DNA from: Paralcaligenes sp. KSB-10
GTDB lineage: Bacteria > Pseudomonadota > Gammaproteobacteria > Burkholderiales > Burkholderiaceae_B
Direction: 5' to 3'
Assembly (NCBI RefSeq): GCF_021266465.1
Contig: NZ_CP089848.1
Span: forward strand, 62,001-126,000
Length of the DNA: 64,000 nt
Shown: piece by piece, positions 44,601 to 53,781 of the stretch
Layout of the letters: each line of letters opens with the position of its first letter
Position numbering within the stretch: position 1 is the first letter of the stretch
Notes under the pieces: generated by a model
Databases searched by the model: none
What the model was told of the DNA's origin: nothing
Seen by the model: the letters and a program-made list of their open reading frames with translations, nothing else
Program-made: the position numbers and the translations under genes

Positions 44601-45081
44601 GGCGGCTTTGCAGCTTCCAGTATTCGAGCGCCAATTCCGGCGTAGGGAAGGTGTGATTCAGCAATTTATCGTATTCAGCGCTTGCCTCATCGAGCCTGCC
44701 GGCGGAAGCCAGCAGCCTGGCGTGTTGCAGTGCCTGGTGGCCTTTCGGCCCCTGCAGGGTAAGCAGCAAGCGTGCCCGTCGGTAAGCTTCGGAATCCGGA
44801 GCGCTGCGCTGGAGCTGATCGAGCAGGCGCTGTGCGCCTTGCAGATTGTTGTGGCGTATCGCCAGCCGGATTTCCGCTTCCAGACCGAGCGGATCGTTGG
44901 GGGATATTTGATAGAGGCGCGCCAGAGAGTCATGGATCATATCGTCGCGAAACAAGGCTTCTCCCAGCCGGATTTGGCCCAGTAGCCATTGCCTGGGGTC
45001 CGTGTTTGCCGGCTGTGCGTAGCTAATGCCGAGCCACAGCACGGCGCATAGCGCAATAATCAGGATATTCAATGCGCGCAT
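41614..45081 (-). CDS. bcsC: Cellulose synthase subunit BcsC (TPR scaffold and outer-membrane porin)
   Basis: A 1155-residue protein with signal peptide (LIIALCAVLWLGISYAQPA). Residues 30-780 are tandem TPR-like helical repeats (for example NIEAILGLGDVAWGKGNSAQAEHYYQQA). The final 330 residues form the BCSC_C beta-barrel, with alternating aromatic strands and a terminal YLRYSFEPWHGN. BcsC lines the periplasmic path and forms the outer-membrane exit for cellulose. Its start overlaps the bcsZ stop by 13 nt. Length is normal for the family. Confidence 0.95.
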   Translation of the reverse strand: MRALNILIIALCAVLWLGISYAQPANTDPRQWLLGQIRLGEALFRDDMIHDSLARLYQISPNDPLGLEAEIRLAIRHNNLQGAQRLLDQLQRSAPDSEAYRRARLLLTLQGPKGHQALQHARLLASAGRLDEASAEYDKLLNHTFPTPELALEYWKLQSRLLKGSAPALAALLKLDREYPGNIPIRQTLVNLLFAADRDEEALSMLHALATEPAARNAAAQREFDYLSAQPPNLLTAGRWEKFMSLYSGTPVYKQAGQSQAALQTLLGNPAWQAGQRGLALLEQGKNTQAEAELKLGLAAYPNDAALLGGLGMAYMRTKQRAQALAYFKQARDKESDAYRSEKWADLIASTNYWLTLDRADTAAKSRNWRLAENLYRQAYEQDKSNIEAILGLGDVAWGKGNSAQAEHYYQQARRMEPANTEALRGLLRIYEKESPQKAIAFLDTLPAKSLRPFLALRTRLELDQLKTQADKATADRQPALAASLLARAQKLAPDDIWLSYHLAQAYQDQGQPVLADKTFEQLLQHQGQNPVAHYAQALFLSSRDQNEQALATLHAVPKASWNADMHTLSLRLELDRQLAYADSLRAAGNEDKAIAVLNQHPANDAIDSRLADWAEQRHDYAQAHAAYARMLARDPANTSARLGQIEIWIDEGKIKQARHALKTRPPAIEPADTNNRRRLANAWAAVGDVEQARTIMNHLVATQQTPDALLMRDAARLARRNDPQRALNLYARAMQDNGLMPATAAPTRDDSALTYATRANDSDDWLRRSLRSDVETLYQQQNPIVHLHNEFWGRNDGTPGLSNLTANTTILQADLPYKGGQAFFRTEQVIMDAGRFDTRADNSYDESFGTCALQACTSGQSQHAQGTGLALGWHNDRIAADIGVTPLGFKVVDPVGGITYKGSLKSLGWSATLSRRAMSNSLLSYAGATDPNTGITWGGVRATGVNLGLSWDRGGPNGVWANLGYHHLTGKNVESNDRFRLMAGYYRRLIDTSNQQLTIGVNTMLWHYSKDLSGYTLGQGGYYSPQHYFSLSLPIQYAWRNDTWSYRLNGSVSWSHAQTSASPNYPIQSLIPSPIGAGINDSSTSGSSSGFGYTLGGQIERRISSHVVIGAAVDIQRANDYNPSRAMLYLRYSFEPWHGNLPLPPQTLIPYADF

Positions 45082-46163
45082 GTTGTCCAGGCCGGTATGA
45101 GCCGGCCCGCCTCGTCGAATCGAAAGTGGTGCCGGTCCCAGCCCTCTCCGAAGAGTGTCAGAACCTGATCGTAGTAGGCGCGGGCGCCAGGCGGGCGTCG
45201 CGCCAGGCGTGTTCGCTGCATTGCCGCGGCAGGTGTTCCGGCCAGGAATGGCAGCAGTGCGGCGGAAAACCCGGATGGCCCGACCCCGGAAGCCTGTCCC
45301 GTAAGCGTGTTTATGGTTTCAGGGGGTACGCCATTGTGAGAGACAAGTTCGGCCATGGGCGCAAAGTGCGCGAGCAGGCGGGTTTTCTCGGCACTTCCGG
45401 CGTGCAGCATGCCGATCCAGAGGTAGACGCGAATCGCGTTATAGCTGCCCCTGCTTCCATCTTGAGCATCGGTTTGCCAGCCACGCCCGGTTTGCCAGGA
45501 AACCCAGTCGGGTGCATACCCGCGGGGTGTCGCTTCTTCGAGCAATTTGAATGCATTGCGCATTACCGCAGCCCATGGCCCGGGTACTGAGCTTAGGCGC
45601 GCCAGCACCTGAGGCGGAAGATAGCTGGGGTTCAGGCGCCAGGCCCCGTCCGAAGCAAAACCGGTTTTGCCTGGCAACAACATGACGCCCAGGCCTGGTA
45701 TTTCCACAACTTCTTCGCGTGCAATGCGCTGGATCAGCAGAGTGCCCAGCGCCGCATAACCGTGTTCGTTCCAGAGCCTGCCGGCCTCCAGCAGGCTATA
45801 AGCGATCCATAGATCGGCGTCCGACGCGCTGTTATGGTCCAGGATGCCCCAGTTGCCGTTCTGGAGCTTGCCCCAGGACCAGGACGGCAAACGCGAAGTC
45901 ATATCGCCGCCAGCCAAATTGTCCTCGGTCCAACGCAACAATCGTCGAAACATCACGCGATCGTTGGCAGCCAGGGCAAAAAACATGGCGTAGCTCTGGC
46001 CTTCGGATGTGGTCATCAGAGTGGCCGTCGAGGGATCCATCACTCGTCCGTCCGATGAGATCAGATTCTGCTTGAATGCTTCCCAGCCCGCCCACGTGCA
46101 TTCACCCGCCAGGCTCGAGCCGAGCGGAAGAAGCAATGCGAGGATCAGGCCAATGGCTTTCAC
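45069..46163 (-). CDS. bcsZ: Periplasmic endo-1,4-beta-glucanase BcsZ (GH8)
   Basis: A 364-residue exported cellulase with signal peptide ending GSSLAGECTW. GH8 catalytic residues are expected at E in MTTSEGQSYAM and D in NSASDADLWIAYSLLEA. The family trims nascent cellulose in the periplasm and is needed for proper export. It lies 3 nt after bcsB and overlaps bcsC. Length fits BcsZ. Confidence 0.95.
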   Translation of the reverse strand: MKAIGLILALLLPLGSSLAGECTWAGWEAFKQNLISSDGRVMDPSTATLMTTSEGQSYAMFFALAANDRVMFRRLLRWTEDNLAGGDMTSRLPSWSWGKLQNGNWGILDHNSASDADLWIAYSLLEAGRLWNEHGYAALGTLLIQRIAREEVVEIPGLGVMLLPGKTGFASDGAWRLNPSYLPPQVLARLSSVPGPWAAVMRNAFKLLEEATPRGYAPDWVSWQTGRGWQTDAQDGSRGSYNAIRVYLWIGMLHAGSAEKTRLLAHFAPMAELVSHNGVPPETINTLTGQASGVGPSGFSAALLPFLAGTPAAAMQRTRLARRPPGARAYYDQVLTLFGEGWDRHHFRFDEAGRLIPAWTTCAH

Positions 46164-46166
46164 GGA

Positions 46167-48425
46167 TCAGGGCTTGTTATGTTCCGGCAACCGGCGACGA
46201 ACTATTCGACGCATTGCGCACCAGAGCAGAAATGCAATCAGAAAGACGGCGATTCCCGATGCGGCGGCCATCAGGATTGGATGTGTATACAGGCGATACC
46301 ATATCAGTGCCCACCAAGGCAGCGATCCGACGTAATAGACGGGGCCTACCTGTTGACTGTAGACGCCTGAATCGCGTACCAGGGCTACCGAGCCGCTGAT
46401 TGCCGCACGTTTGCCGGAATCGCCGAGAGCAGTTCTCAGCAAGGTGTAGTCTTCGGGCGTGCTTGCCAGCAAGCCGACAATGCTGCGCTGCTCGTGAAAT
46501 GGCGACTGCATACCCACAATGGCAGCAATGGGAGCCGTCGAAGCCACGCCTATTCGAGTAGTGGCTGCTGTGTTGGGTTCGCTTGATGTATTGGTCGCGA
46601 GCAGGTCGGGCACGGTATTGTGCGAACGCGCTTGACTGAGTTGGCTGTGAGCCGCATCCAGTATCAGGTTGACATCGGGGCGGTTGCGCAAATCGGCGGG
46701 CATCGAGCCGATAACCAGCAAGTCCGCGTCCCTCTTCGACGCCGTATCCCAGTCTGAAGTGATGGTGACGCCAAATCCTGGGTAACCGGTGCGAGCACCG
46801 ATATTGCCCATGACATCGAGCATGGTCCCGATTTGCGCGGGGCCGGCCTTGGCAGGCATGACGATAACCGTTTCCGAAAGATCGGCCATGCGGCTGTAGG
46901 GAAATCCGGAGTTGGTAAATGTCTGGAGATTAGGTAACGCAATATAGTGTCTATAGCCGGAAAAATCCAAGGTTGACGTGTCGTCTATCGCGGCCCTGAT
47001 GTCCGGCGGCAGCGAGGTTTGGCAGCGGTCTCGCTGCGCGCTCGCAATCGTGCTGGCATACGCAAAATCGAATCGTATTGTGTTGTTCATGCCGGGCCTT
47101 AATGCGGCCATCGACACGTTTTCGTCTGCGTTATACGGCTGGCCCGACTGCAGCGGGATGTGCAGCTTATCGACTATGGTTCGTTGCGAGGCATGCGCCA
47201 GAGGAAAGCTGGCAATGAACTTTGAATTGACGCTGATATTTAGCCGTGATTCGTCGACCGTTGACGGCGGAGTGTTATGGTATTTCAACTCCATCGGAAT
47301 CCCTGGGCTGCGCCAGATAAAGAGATCTGGCGGCAGATTCAGGGTCAGTTCAATCGGGTGCGGACGTAATCCCGAAGTCTGCAGCTGTTCGGGATAATCG
47401 ATGAGTGTCGAAAAAGGGGTGGGGCGATCGGTGTGTACCCAGTTCGGTGCATCGTAAGGGACTCGAGGCTCGAGTACCTGCACGCTGTTTATGCTGACGC
47501 TGTTTCCTCGGAACAATGGGCTGCCCAGCGCCAGAGCGGTCGCCGCCTGGACGAGATCCGCATCGTTGCGCCCCAGCACCAGCAACAATTTCGCGTAGGG
47601 ATTGTCCGGCTGACTTATCATGTCGACGACAGGGCCTTGGACTTTAGGGTAGTTGCGCAGAAAGTCCGGCCGCTTGTCATTGGTGGCGAACACGATGGCG
47701 TGATGCCGTGGCAAGGTGTTGAATTCAACGGGGAAGCGCGCGCCTCGCCAGCCAGCCTTGCCTCCGAAATACGAAGCCAGAATTGCCGCGGCGCGTTGTT
47801 CCTCGGTGCTTGGCGTGCCGGCAAATACAAAGGGCAGTTCCAGTGTTGTGCGGGTTCCGGAATCGAAAAAGGGTTCAGGGAAATATGACAGGTCGTTCTT
47901 CAAAGCCAGAGCCTGTTGATCAAGATCTATGCTGCTTTCCCGGCTGATGTTCAGCCACAAAGCTGAATTTGCCGGATCCTCGCATACCATGGCGTAGTGC
48001 CCTATGAAATCCAGCCGTACGCGGTTGAAGTTGATAATGCGGCGAGCATCCAGGGGGATACGCTGTTTGACCTGCTTGCCTAATTGATCCTGAGTGATGG
48101 GCAGCACTGCCATGAGCTCGTCATTCAGGAAAACACGTACTTGAGACAAGCTGGGCACGAGAGAGGGCGAGGGCGTGTAGATAAGGTTTAGCGCTGCGCC
48201 GGTGGCGATACGATCGCGTTGAAGGCTGAAATCGATCTGTTCGCTGGTATGTATGCCTTGCAAGGCCAAGTCTTGTGCCTTGCCGAGCTGCTCGAATGTT
48301 ATCGTGTTTTTGAACGCGCCCGGAGAAATCTCGGCTGCAATAGCCATTCTTCCGCAAGCCAGCAATTGTGCGCAAATCAATGCCGACACGACCAGCCAGT
48401 ATTTGATTGAAATTGCACTTTTCAT
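46167..48425 (-). CDS. bcsB: Cellulose synthase subunit BcsB
   Basis: A 752-residue periplasmic protein anchored by a single C-terminal helix (MAAASGIAVFLIAFLLWCAM), after a signal peptide (YWLVVSALICAQLLACG). ATG 48425 overlaps the bcsA stop as ATGA; the longer frame to 48497 is rejected. Carbohydrate-binding and flavodoxin-like domains alternate; landmarks are FNRVRLDFIGHYAMVCEDP and TLDFSGYRHYIALPNL. It forms the catalytic complex with BcsA and guides the glucan across the periplasm. Length matches E. coli BcsB. Confidence 0.94.
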   Translation of the reverse strand: MKSAISIKYWLVVSALICAQLLACGRMAIAAEISPGAFKNTITFEQLGKAQDLALQGIHTSEQIDFSLQRDRIATGAALNLIYTPSPSLVPSLSQVRVFLNDELMAVLPITQDQLGKQVKQRIPLDARRIINFNRVRLDFIGHYAMVCEDPANSALWLNISRESSIDLDQQALALKNDLSYFPEPFFDSGTRTTLELPFVFAGTPSTEEQRAAAILASYFGGKAGWRGARFPVEFNTLPRHHAIVFATNDKRPDFLRNYPKVQGPVVDMISQPDNPYAKLLLVLGRNDADLVQAATALALGSPLFRGNSVSINSVQVLEPRVPYDAPNWVHTDRPTPFSTLIDYPEQLQTSGLRPHPIELTLNLPPDLFIWRSPGIPMELKYHNTPPSTVDESRLNISVNSKFIASFPLAHASQRTIVDKLHIPLQSGQPYNADENVSMAALRPGMNNTIRFDFAYASTIASAQRDRCQTSLPPDIRAAIDDTSTLDFSGYRHYIALPNLQTFTNSGFPYSRMADLSETVIVMPAKAGPAQIGTMLDVMGNIGARTGYPGFGVTITSDWDTASKRDADLLVIGSMPADLRNRPDVNLILDAAHSQLSQARSHNTVPDLLATNTSSEPNTAATTRIGVASTAPIAAIVGMQSPFHEQRSIVGLLASTPEDYTLLRTALGDSGKRAAISGSVALVRDSGVYSQQVGPVYYVGSLPWWALIWYRLYTHPILMAAASGIAVFLIAFLLWCAMRRIVRRRLPEHNKP

Positions 48426-51061
48426 TTGGGAGCCGGCCTGTAAGATAAGGATGAAGAAGGTGCCGAGATGGGGCGCGGCAGAAAAGACATGATCCAAAGA
48501 GCAAGTGACGCGATGCCTTTCAATGGTGCGCGGATCGGGCGAGGGGTGTATGTGGCAAGGCGGATGTAGCCGCGTACACTGGTTGCGACCAGGTTGTACA
48601 GGCTATGCAGAGGTTTGTCCGTCTGAAAGCCGGACGACCAGCTTAGCCATGCGTCGGCGCGAGCGTATGTGCATAGCATGAAATTGCGGTATTGATGCTC
48701 ATCCATCCGTTCGAGGAGCACGCTAATATTGTTGGCTTGCGTACGTACGATGGTTCCCGCAAAGGCAAATTCCCGCTGCCCGCGCTGCAATAGCACCGTG
48801 ATGGCAGTCCCCTTGTTGACGAGATCGGGTTCATTCGTCGTCAGGCTGACGCCATTATCGGAGTAGTCGTTCAATACAACCGGGTAGAAATGGCCGTTGG
48901 GCAGGCCCAGGGCGGCCGGCAGTTCCGTGGCAACGCGCGGCGACTGTCGTACCTGGCGTGTTTCCGCGGCGACGGCTACCGCCGCGCCAATGATGACAAG
49001 ATTGTAGGCAACCCAGAGCATGGTGACGATGACCGTCAGGATTTCATCTCGAGGCCCAGCCGCCAGCCGCCAGATGCCGAATCCAATGCCCAGCAGATTC
49101 AGTGTGGCCAGCCAGAGGTACGGCCGGGATATGGCCCAGTCGAAATATTGTTTATCGATCAGTCCTCCCTTCGCCGTGACATTGAAGAGACCTTTGCTTG
49201 GCCGGATCAGGGCAACAGTGGTAGGCCAGGCTATGTACCAGGCCAGGACAGTTTCATAGACCTCGCTCCAGAATGAATGGCGATATTGGCCTTGCATGTG
49301 CGAGCTGGTCAGGCTGGCGTGGATCATGTGCGGCAACACATACAGAACGATGGCAATGGCCGGCGCATAAATGATGTAGGCGTGAAGCAGCAGGAATGCC
49401 AGTGGGGCAAGCAGGAAGATGAGCCGCGGCAGGCCCGCCAGAAAATGCAGGGTGGCGTTCAGGTAGCAAAGCCGCTGACACAGCGATAATCCTTTACCCA
49501 GCATGGGATTGTCTGTGCGGAAAATCTGCACCATTCCACGAGCCCAGCGTATGCGCTGCCCTATATGAGCCGAAAGACTTTCAGTGGCCAGCCCGGCGGC
49601 TTGTGGAATGCGCAGGTAAGCCGAGGAATAGCCGGCACGATGCAGTCGCAGCGCTGTGTGGGCATCTTCAGTTACGGTTTCAACGGCAAAACCCCCTATT
49701 GCGTCGATCGCCGAACGTCGCAGCACGGCGCAAGAACCGCAAAAGAAGGTGGCATCCCAGGTGTCATTGCCGTCTTGCGTCAGGCTGTAGAACAGTATGT
49801 TTTCGTTGGGCTGGCTGCGGAAGTTGCCCAGGTTGCGCTCGAACGGGTCCGGTGAAAAGAATTGGTGCGGTGTTTGCACGAGGGCCAGGTTTTTCTCTTG
49901 CAGGAACCAGCCGGTGGTCAACTGCAGGAACGATCGGGTGGGGATATGATCGCAGTCGAAAAGGGCCAGCAGTTCGCCATGGGTTTGGGCCAACGCATGG
50001 TTAAGATTGCCCGCTTTGGCATGTCGGTTGTCGGGGCGCGTGATGTAGCCCACACCGGCCTGGTCAGCAAACTCGCGAAATTCACTGCGCCTGCCGTCGT
50101 CCAAAATATAGATATGCAGCTTGTCCTTGGGCCAGTCCAGCCCCGTTGCGGCAAGGACGGTGCGGCGCACTACGCTCAAATCTTCGTTGTAGGTGGGGAT
50201 AAGCACATCGACCACGGGCCAGGTACGGCTGTCTTGCGGGAGCTGCATTGGCTTGCGGTCCAGGGGCCATAGCGTCTGGATATATCCAAGCATCAATACG
50301 ACCCAGGCATGGGTTTCCGCTATCAGCAAAGTTATGCCGAAAAAAAGGTCAGTGTTGTCGTCCCAGTTCAGCGTGGCGGTATAACGCCACCACAAGTATC
50401 GACACGACACAATAACCGAAAGGACAACCAGTATCATGATGGAGAAGCGTCCCGGCATGCGTCGCACGACCATCGCTACAGCCCACAATATCAAGACAAA
50501 AACAAGCTGCGCTTTCCAGTTGAATGGCTGGGTAATACACAGTGCCGCCAACGCCGCGGTTACGGCGATAGTCGCGCCGAGTATGATGTGGCGGCTGCCG
50601 GCGCGCATGTGTCCCAACGCTGCCAGGCTGGCTTCCACACCGCGATTGCGCGAAATCCTCTCTGGAATTTGTTCCATGTGCAAGAGATACCAGGCGCGGC
50701 AGCGCGCCAGCAGGCGCTTCGCTGCTGATATGAGTGGTTTTCCGCCGGCCGGCGATGGCTTGTCCAGCAAGGGTTGCCTGACACAGATCAGCCACAGGCT
50801 TTGAATAAAATAGCGCAAGGGATCGGCCGGTTTTGGACGGCTTCGGAACAGATGTGCAAATCCGCCATGCTGTGGGTCCAGCACGGCTTGCCACGATGGT
50901 GAATCGAGCCGCAACAGGCTGTACGCCAACAGATATCCAAGCGTGAGCAAAGCGGCGGTAGGCGTCGAAGCCTGGCGCTTTTGTTGAAAATGCTTGTAGC
51001 GAATCGCCAGCGCGTGGCATGCCGGTCGGGTCAGCAGCAGCTGCAGGCGAACGCCGATCAT
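48422..51061 (-). CDS. bcsA: Cellulose synthase catalytic subunit BcsA with PilZ domain
   Basis: An 879-residue processive GT2 synthase from ATG 51061, overlapping bcsQ as ATGA. UDP-glucose and catalytic motifs: DVLIPTYNED, ILDDGRR, FDCDHIPTRSF, TED in ETVTEDAHTALR, and the acceptor motif QRIRW. Eight or so membrane helices flank the GT domain. The C-terminal PilZ domain has RQVRQSPR and LNDYSDNGVSL, which bind cyclic di-GMP and release autoinhibition. It makes beta-1,4-glucan from UDP-glucose. The N-terminal 150 residues are longer than in short BcsA forms, as in enterobacteria. Confidence 0.96.
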   Translation of the reverse strand: MIGVRLQLLLTRPACHALAIRYKHFQQKRQASTPTAALLTLGYLLAYSLLRLDSPSWQAVLDPQHGGFAHLFRSRPKPADPLRYFIQSLWLICVRQPLLDKPSPAGGKPLISAAKRLLARCRAWYLLHMEQIPERISRNRGVEASLAALGHMRAGSRHIILGATIAVTAALAALCITQPFNWKAQLVFVLILWAVAMVVRRMPGRFSIMILVVLSVIVSCRYLWWRYTATLNWDDNTDLFFGITLLIAETHAWVVLMLGYIQTLWPLDRKPMQLPQDSRTWPVVDVLIPTYNEDLSVVRRTVLAATGLDWPKDKLHIYILDDGRRSEFREFADQAGVGYITRPDNRHAKAGNLNHALAQTHGELLALFDCDHIPTRSFLQLTTGWFLQEKNLALVQTPHQFFSPDPFERNLGNFRSQPNENILFYSLTQDGNDTWDATFFCGSCAVLRRSAIDAIGGFAVETVTEDAHTALRLHRAGYSSAYLRIPQAAGLATESLSAHIGQRIRWARGMVQIFRTDNPMLGKGLSLCQRLCYLNATLHFLAGLPRLIFLLAPLAFLLLHAYIIYAPAIAIVLYVLPHMIHASLTSSHMQGQYRHSFWSEVYETVLAWYIAWPTTVALIRPSKGLFNVTAKGGLIDKQYFDWAISRPYLWLATLNLLGIGFGIWRLAAGPRDEILTVIVTMLWVAYNLVIIGAAVAVAAETRQVRQSPRVATELPAALGLPNGHFYPVVLNDYSDNGVSLTTNEPDLVNKGTAITVLLQRGQREFAFAGTIVRTQANNISVLLERMDEHQYRNFMLCTYARADAWLSWSSGFQTDKPLHSLYNLVATSVRGYIRLATYTPRPIRAPLKGIASLALWIMSFLPRPISAPSSSLSYRPAPK

Positions 51062-51786
51062 GACTTCGTCCCCCGCCATGCCCGGCACCACGATGCCAGG
51101 CTCGCTGCGTCCTGCGCAGCCAGGCTTTGCGGGCGATAATCGCCAACTGGTTGTTTTTGGCCCAGGGCCTCGGGTATGGATTCATCGCGATGCACCACTT
51201 GCTGAATCATTGCATTACCCAGTTGACCCTGCCATAGCAGCCGTATGTCGCGCTGTAAATGACTAAGGGGATCGAAGCGGGTGATCAGGTATTGGCAGTC
51301 GTCCCGATGCGGGAGGTTGTGCAGCAGGGCGCAACTGGCCGGATCAGCCTCCATGGTCGTGATGCGCAGTTCGCATTCGGACATGAGCGGCAAAGCGGCG
51401 GGTTCGGACACGGGCAGATCGACAAGAATCATGCCATAGCGGTTCGATAATGCGGCTAAATGGTTGGGCCAGGCTTCCCATAATGTGTTTAAGGCATGAG
51501 ACGTGTTGGAGCGCTCCGATCGGGCCGGTTGCCCAAAGGGAAGCAGATGAAGCCCTGGTTTGATCTCGCGGGCGGTGTCATACCAGGCGCCGCCGTTTAC
51601 CTGGGCTGTGGCCCAGCCGCCTGGGTCGGTCAATGGAATGCCAAAGTGCAGGCGCAGCAGGTTTTCGGGAGCAAGATCGATCATCAGCACGGTTTCACCC
51701 ATGGCATGCAGCGCATTGCCTATGGCCGCCACTGTCGAGGTGGTTCCCACACCACCTCGTATGCCGCGAAATGCGGCGTGCATCAT
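51058..51786 (-). CDS. bcsQ: Cellulose biosynthesis ParA-like protein BcsQ
   Basis: A 242-residue MinD/ParA-like NTPase. The P-loop is RGIRGGVGTTSTVAA; the threonine after VG is also present in E. coli BcsQ and so is normal here. MIDLAPENLLRLHFG and a C-terminal HRDESIPEALGQKQPVGDYR match the family. BcsQ with BcsR forms a regulatory complex needed for synthase assembly at the pole. It overlaps bcsR and bcsA, both as ATGA. Confidence 0.94.
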   Translation of the reverse strand: MMHAAFRGIRGGVGTTSTVAAIGNALHAMGETVLMIDLAPENLLRLHFGIPLTDPGGWATAQVNGGAWYDTAREIKPGLHLLPFGQPARSERSNTSHALNTLWEAWPNHLAALSNRYGMILVDLPVSEPAALPLMSECELRITTMEADPASCALLHNLPHRDDCQYLITRFDPLSHLQRDIRLLWQGQLGNAMIQQVVHRDESIPEALGQKQPVGDYRPQSLAAQDAASLASWCRAWRGTKS

Positions 51787-51962
51787 GTTGCCGCCTGCTT
51801 GTCAGGCAAGGCGGCAAGTTCTGCCAGCAGGGGCCAGCGTTCCAAAATTGCACGCCGATCCTCCTGGTCTGTGAGCTCTTTGTATTGCAGCCCTGGCAGA
51901 TTCAAATTTTTCATCAACGATTCGATGTCGTCTTTCGATGCGGTAAGCGTGGCTTGATTCAT
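51783..51962 (-). CDS. bcsR: Cellulose biosynthesis regulatory protein BcsR
   Basis: A 59-residue protein from ATG 51962 with AAAAGG upstream. The C-terminal half, RRAILERWPLLAELAALP, matches the ERWPLLAE-type signature of BcsR, and the N-terminal DDIESLMKNLNLPGLQYKEL fits as well. BcsR partners with BcsQ. The longer frame to 52013 would overlap the bcsG end. Its stop overlaps the bcsQ start by 4 nt. Confidence 0.88.
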   Translation of the reverse strand: MNQATLTASKDDIESLMKNLNLPGLQYKELTDQEDRRAILERWPLLAELAALPDKQAAT

Positions 51963-51991
51963 GGCGGCCTTTTCTTTTGTCGGTGAGGCTG

Positions 51992-53671
51992 TTAATGCGG
52001 GTACTCCTGCCATCCGGAATCTCCCAGGCGGATGTAGGGCGAATTCTGATAGAACATGACGATGGAGCTATCCGTTTCCGACACTCTTTCGGTTTTCGGC
52101 AGGTCTTTCACCAGGGCCTGCCAGTCGAAATCGGGTGCAGAGAAGGCCTTGCCGTCGCGCAGGCGCGAAACTATTTCAGACAGGGCCAGAAAACTGCTTT
52201 GGTCGCTGATTTGGATTGGCCCGCCTTGATGTGGTGTTTTGACGCCAATCAGTTTGACCAGAACGGGAACGTGCGTAATGTCGGGGCTTGGGATCTCGCG
52301 CAGCCCGGCAATCTGCAGGCGGTCGCCGCGCAACGCGGCCCCATGTTCGGGCACGATCAGCACGACTACAGGCCGGCCGCTGCGTTCAAGCTCGGCTAGA
52401 AAAGTGCTCAGGTCATCCAGCAAAGCCTGCAGGCGGGGCTGATATTCCGCCCGTTTGCTGCCACCATTGGGGATGATGAATCGATTGCCGTCGTGCAGCG
52501 TAATTGTGTTGTAGAACAAGGCTTCGCGCTGTGCCGGAGTTTGCTGCCGCTGTTGCCACCAGGCGTTCAACACATCGAGGTCGCGCCATACGGGCGAACC
52601 GTCGAAAGCATTCAGTGCACGAGGCAATTGTGCTGTTTTGACTGTTGGCGCCGGTAGTTGGCCTTGGGTGCGCAGCGTGTCCAGGTAGCCGCCGTATTTG
52701 CCATCGTGGTTAAGCGCCAGCGATGTTGTAAAGCCGAGCTCGTGCAGGTTTTCGAGCAGGAAACAGCCGGAGGCGGGCGGTTTATACAGTGCCGAGTGAG
52801 GCTCTTGCCCGCAACTGGCTCGCAAGAGCCGGATTCCCGCGGGGGCGCTGTACGATGTCGCTGAATTGAAATTATCGAAAATGATGTCCATCTTTCCGAA
52901 TAATGGATGATTGCTCAGATTTACATCTTCCAGATCGGCCCAGGATAGCGAGCAGATATTCAAAATCAAGAGATCGAATGGACTTGCATGACCTGTTATC
53001 GGCGGAAACGCCGTCTTGCGTGTTTTTTCGTATTTGTAGAATGCCTGTAGATGTGCTTCGAGATTGGCGCTGGTGGGGGGTAGCGGCGCTGCTTTTGCTG
53101 TCGCGTCTGAGGCAGGGGTAGCGGTGGCAAGTTGCGCCGCTGTCTGGGCAGGGGTGTTTACGGCCGCATGGACAATAGCTTGTGTGACGATAGGTTTGGG
53201 CAGGCTGGGCAGTGCCACGTATAAAAGTGCCGCTACTGTAAACACGGTCGCCCTGAGCCACTGGGACAGAAATAAATAGGCAACCAGCAGCACCAGCGCT
53301 GCGCCTATCATCGGTACATCAATGAAGCGTTGCACCAATTCGAGCAAATAATCAGTGGAAAATTTGGAAATTTCTTCGGCACCGGTCAGAAGACGGCTTG
53401 CCGGCGGCAGCCAGGTGTCGTAATAAAACAGCGCCACGCCTGCGGGGATGGCAACAATATGGCGTAGCCGATGTAGCCAGACAGGAGGGAGCGGCACAAG
53501 CAAGGCCGCTGCAAATGTCAAGTTGGCGAGTGGGTGGAAATCTAGAAAGCCACCCCAAAGCAACGCAAACTTCGCCAGAAAATACAGGTTCCAGATGCCT
53601 AGCCCGCGCCAGTGGCGCAGCAATGGCGGAGTTTCAATATGGCTTTCTTCATGAAACTGGCCGCCTGGCAT
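51992..53671 (-). CDS. bcsG: Cellulose phosphoethanolamine transferase BcsG
   Basis: A 559-residue inner-membrane enzyme with about five N-terminal helices and a C-terminal alkaline-phosphatase-like periplasmic domain. Landmarks are LLILNICSLSWADLE (zinc-site Cys), NSATSYSAPAGIRLLRASCGQ (catalytic serine region), LNHDGKYGG and IVPEHGAAL (metal ligands). BcsG transfers phosphoethanolamine from lipid to cellulose. It is the first gene of the operon, 80 nt after a good promoter. In E. coli it sits with bcsE and bcsF; neither is seen here. Confidence 0.94.
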   Translation of the reverse strand: MPGGQFHEESHIETPPLLRHWRGLGIWNLYFLAKFALLWGGFLDFHPLANLTFAAALLVPLPPVWLHRLRHIVAIPAGVALFYYDTWLPPASRLLTGAEEISKFSTDYLLELVQRFIDVPMIGAALVLLVAYLFLSQWLRATVFTVAALLYVALPSLPKPIVTQAIVHAAVNTPAQTAAQLATATPASDATAKAAPLPPTSANLEAHLQAFYKYEKTRKTAFPPITGHASPFDLLILNICSLSWADLEDVNLSNHPLFGKMDIIFDNFNSATSYSAPAGIRLLRASCGQEPHSALYKPPASGCFLLENLHELGFTTSLALNHDGKYGGYLDTLRTQGQLPAPTVKTAQLPRALNAFDGSPVWRDLDVLNAWWQQRQQTPAQREALFYNTITLHDGNRFIIPNGGSKRAEYQPRLQALLDDLSTFLAELERSGRPVVVLIVPEHGAALRGDRLQIAGLREIPSPDITHVPVLVKLIGVKTPHQGGPIQISDQSSFLALSEIVSRLRDGKAFSAPDFDWQALVKDLPKTERVSETDSSIVMFYQNSPYIRLGDSGWQEYPH

Positions 53672-53751
53672 TGCGTCTGTCCCGGGAAGGTGACCATTCG
53701 AATTGCATGCCTGCGAATTGTCACTATATTGGCTGTAACAAACTTTCTTAT

Positions 53752-53781
53752 ATTATAAATATGTTTCACGTTTGTTGCCAA
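53752..53781 (-). promoter_or_regulatory. Sigma-70-type promoter of the cellulose operon
   Basis: On the minus strand TTGGCA (53781-53776) and a consensus TATAAT (53757-53752) are separated by 18 bp, in a strongly A/T-rich patch. It would give a leader of about 75 nt before the bcsG ATG at 53671. The rest of the 53672-53871 gap shows nothing else. Confidence 0.65.

Noticed and set aside
51058-51786. Walker A of BcsQ lacks the usual GKT lysine
   Set aside because: The same VGTT sequence is normal in BcsQ proteins, so it is not a defect.
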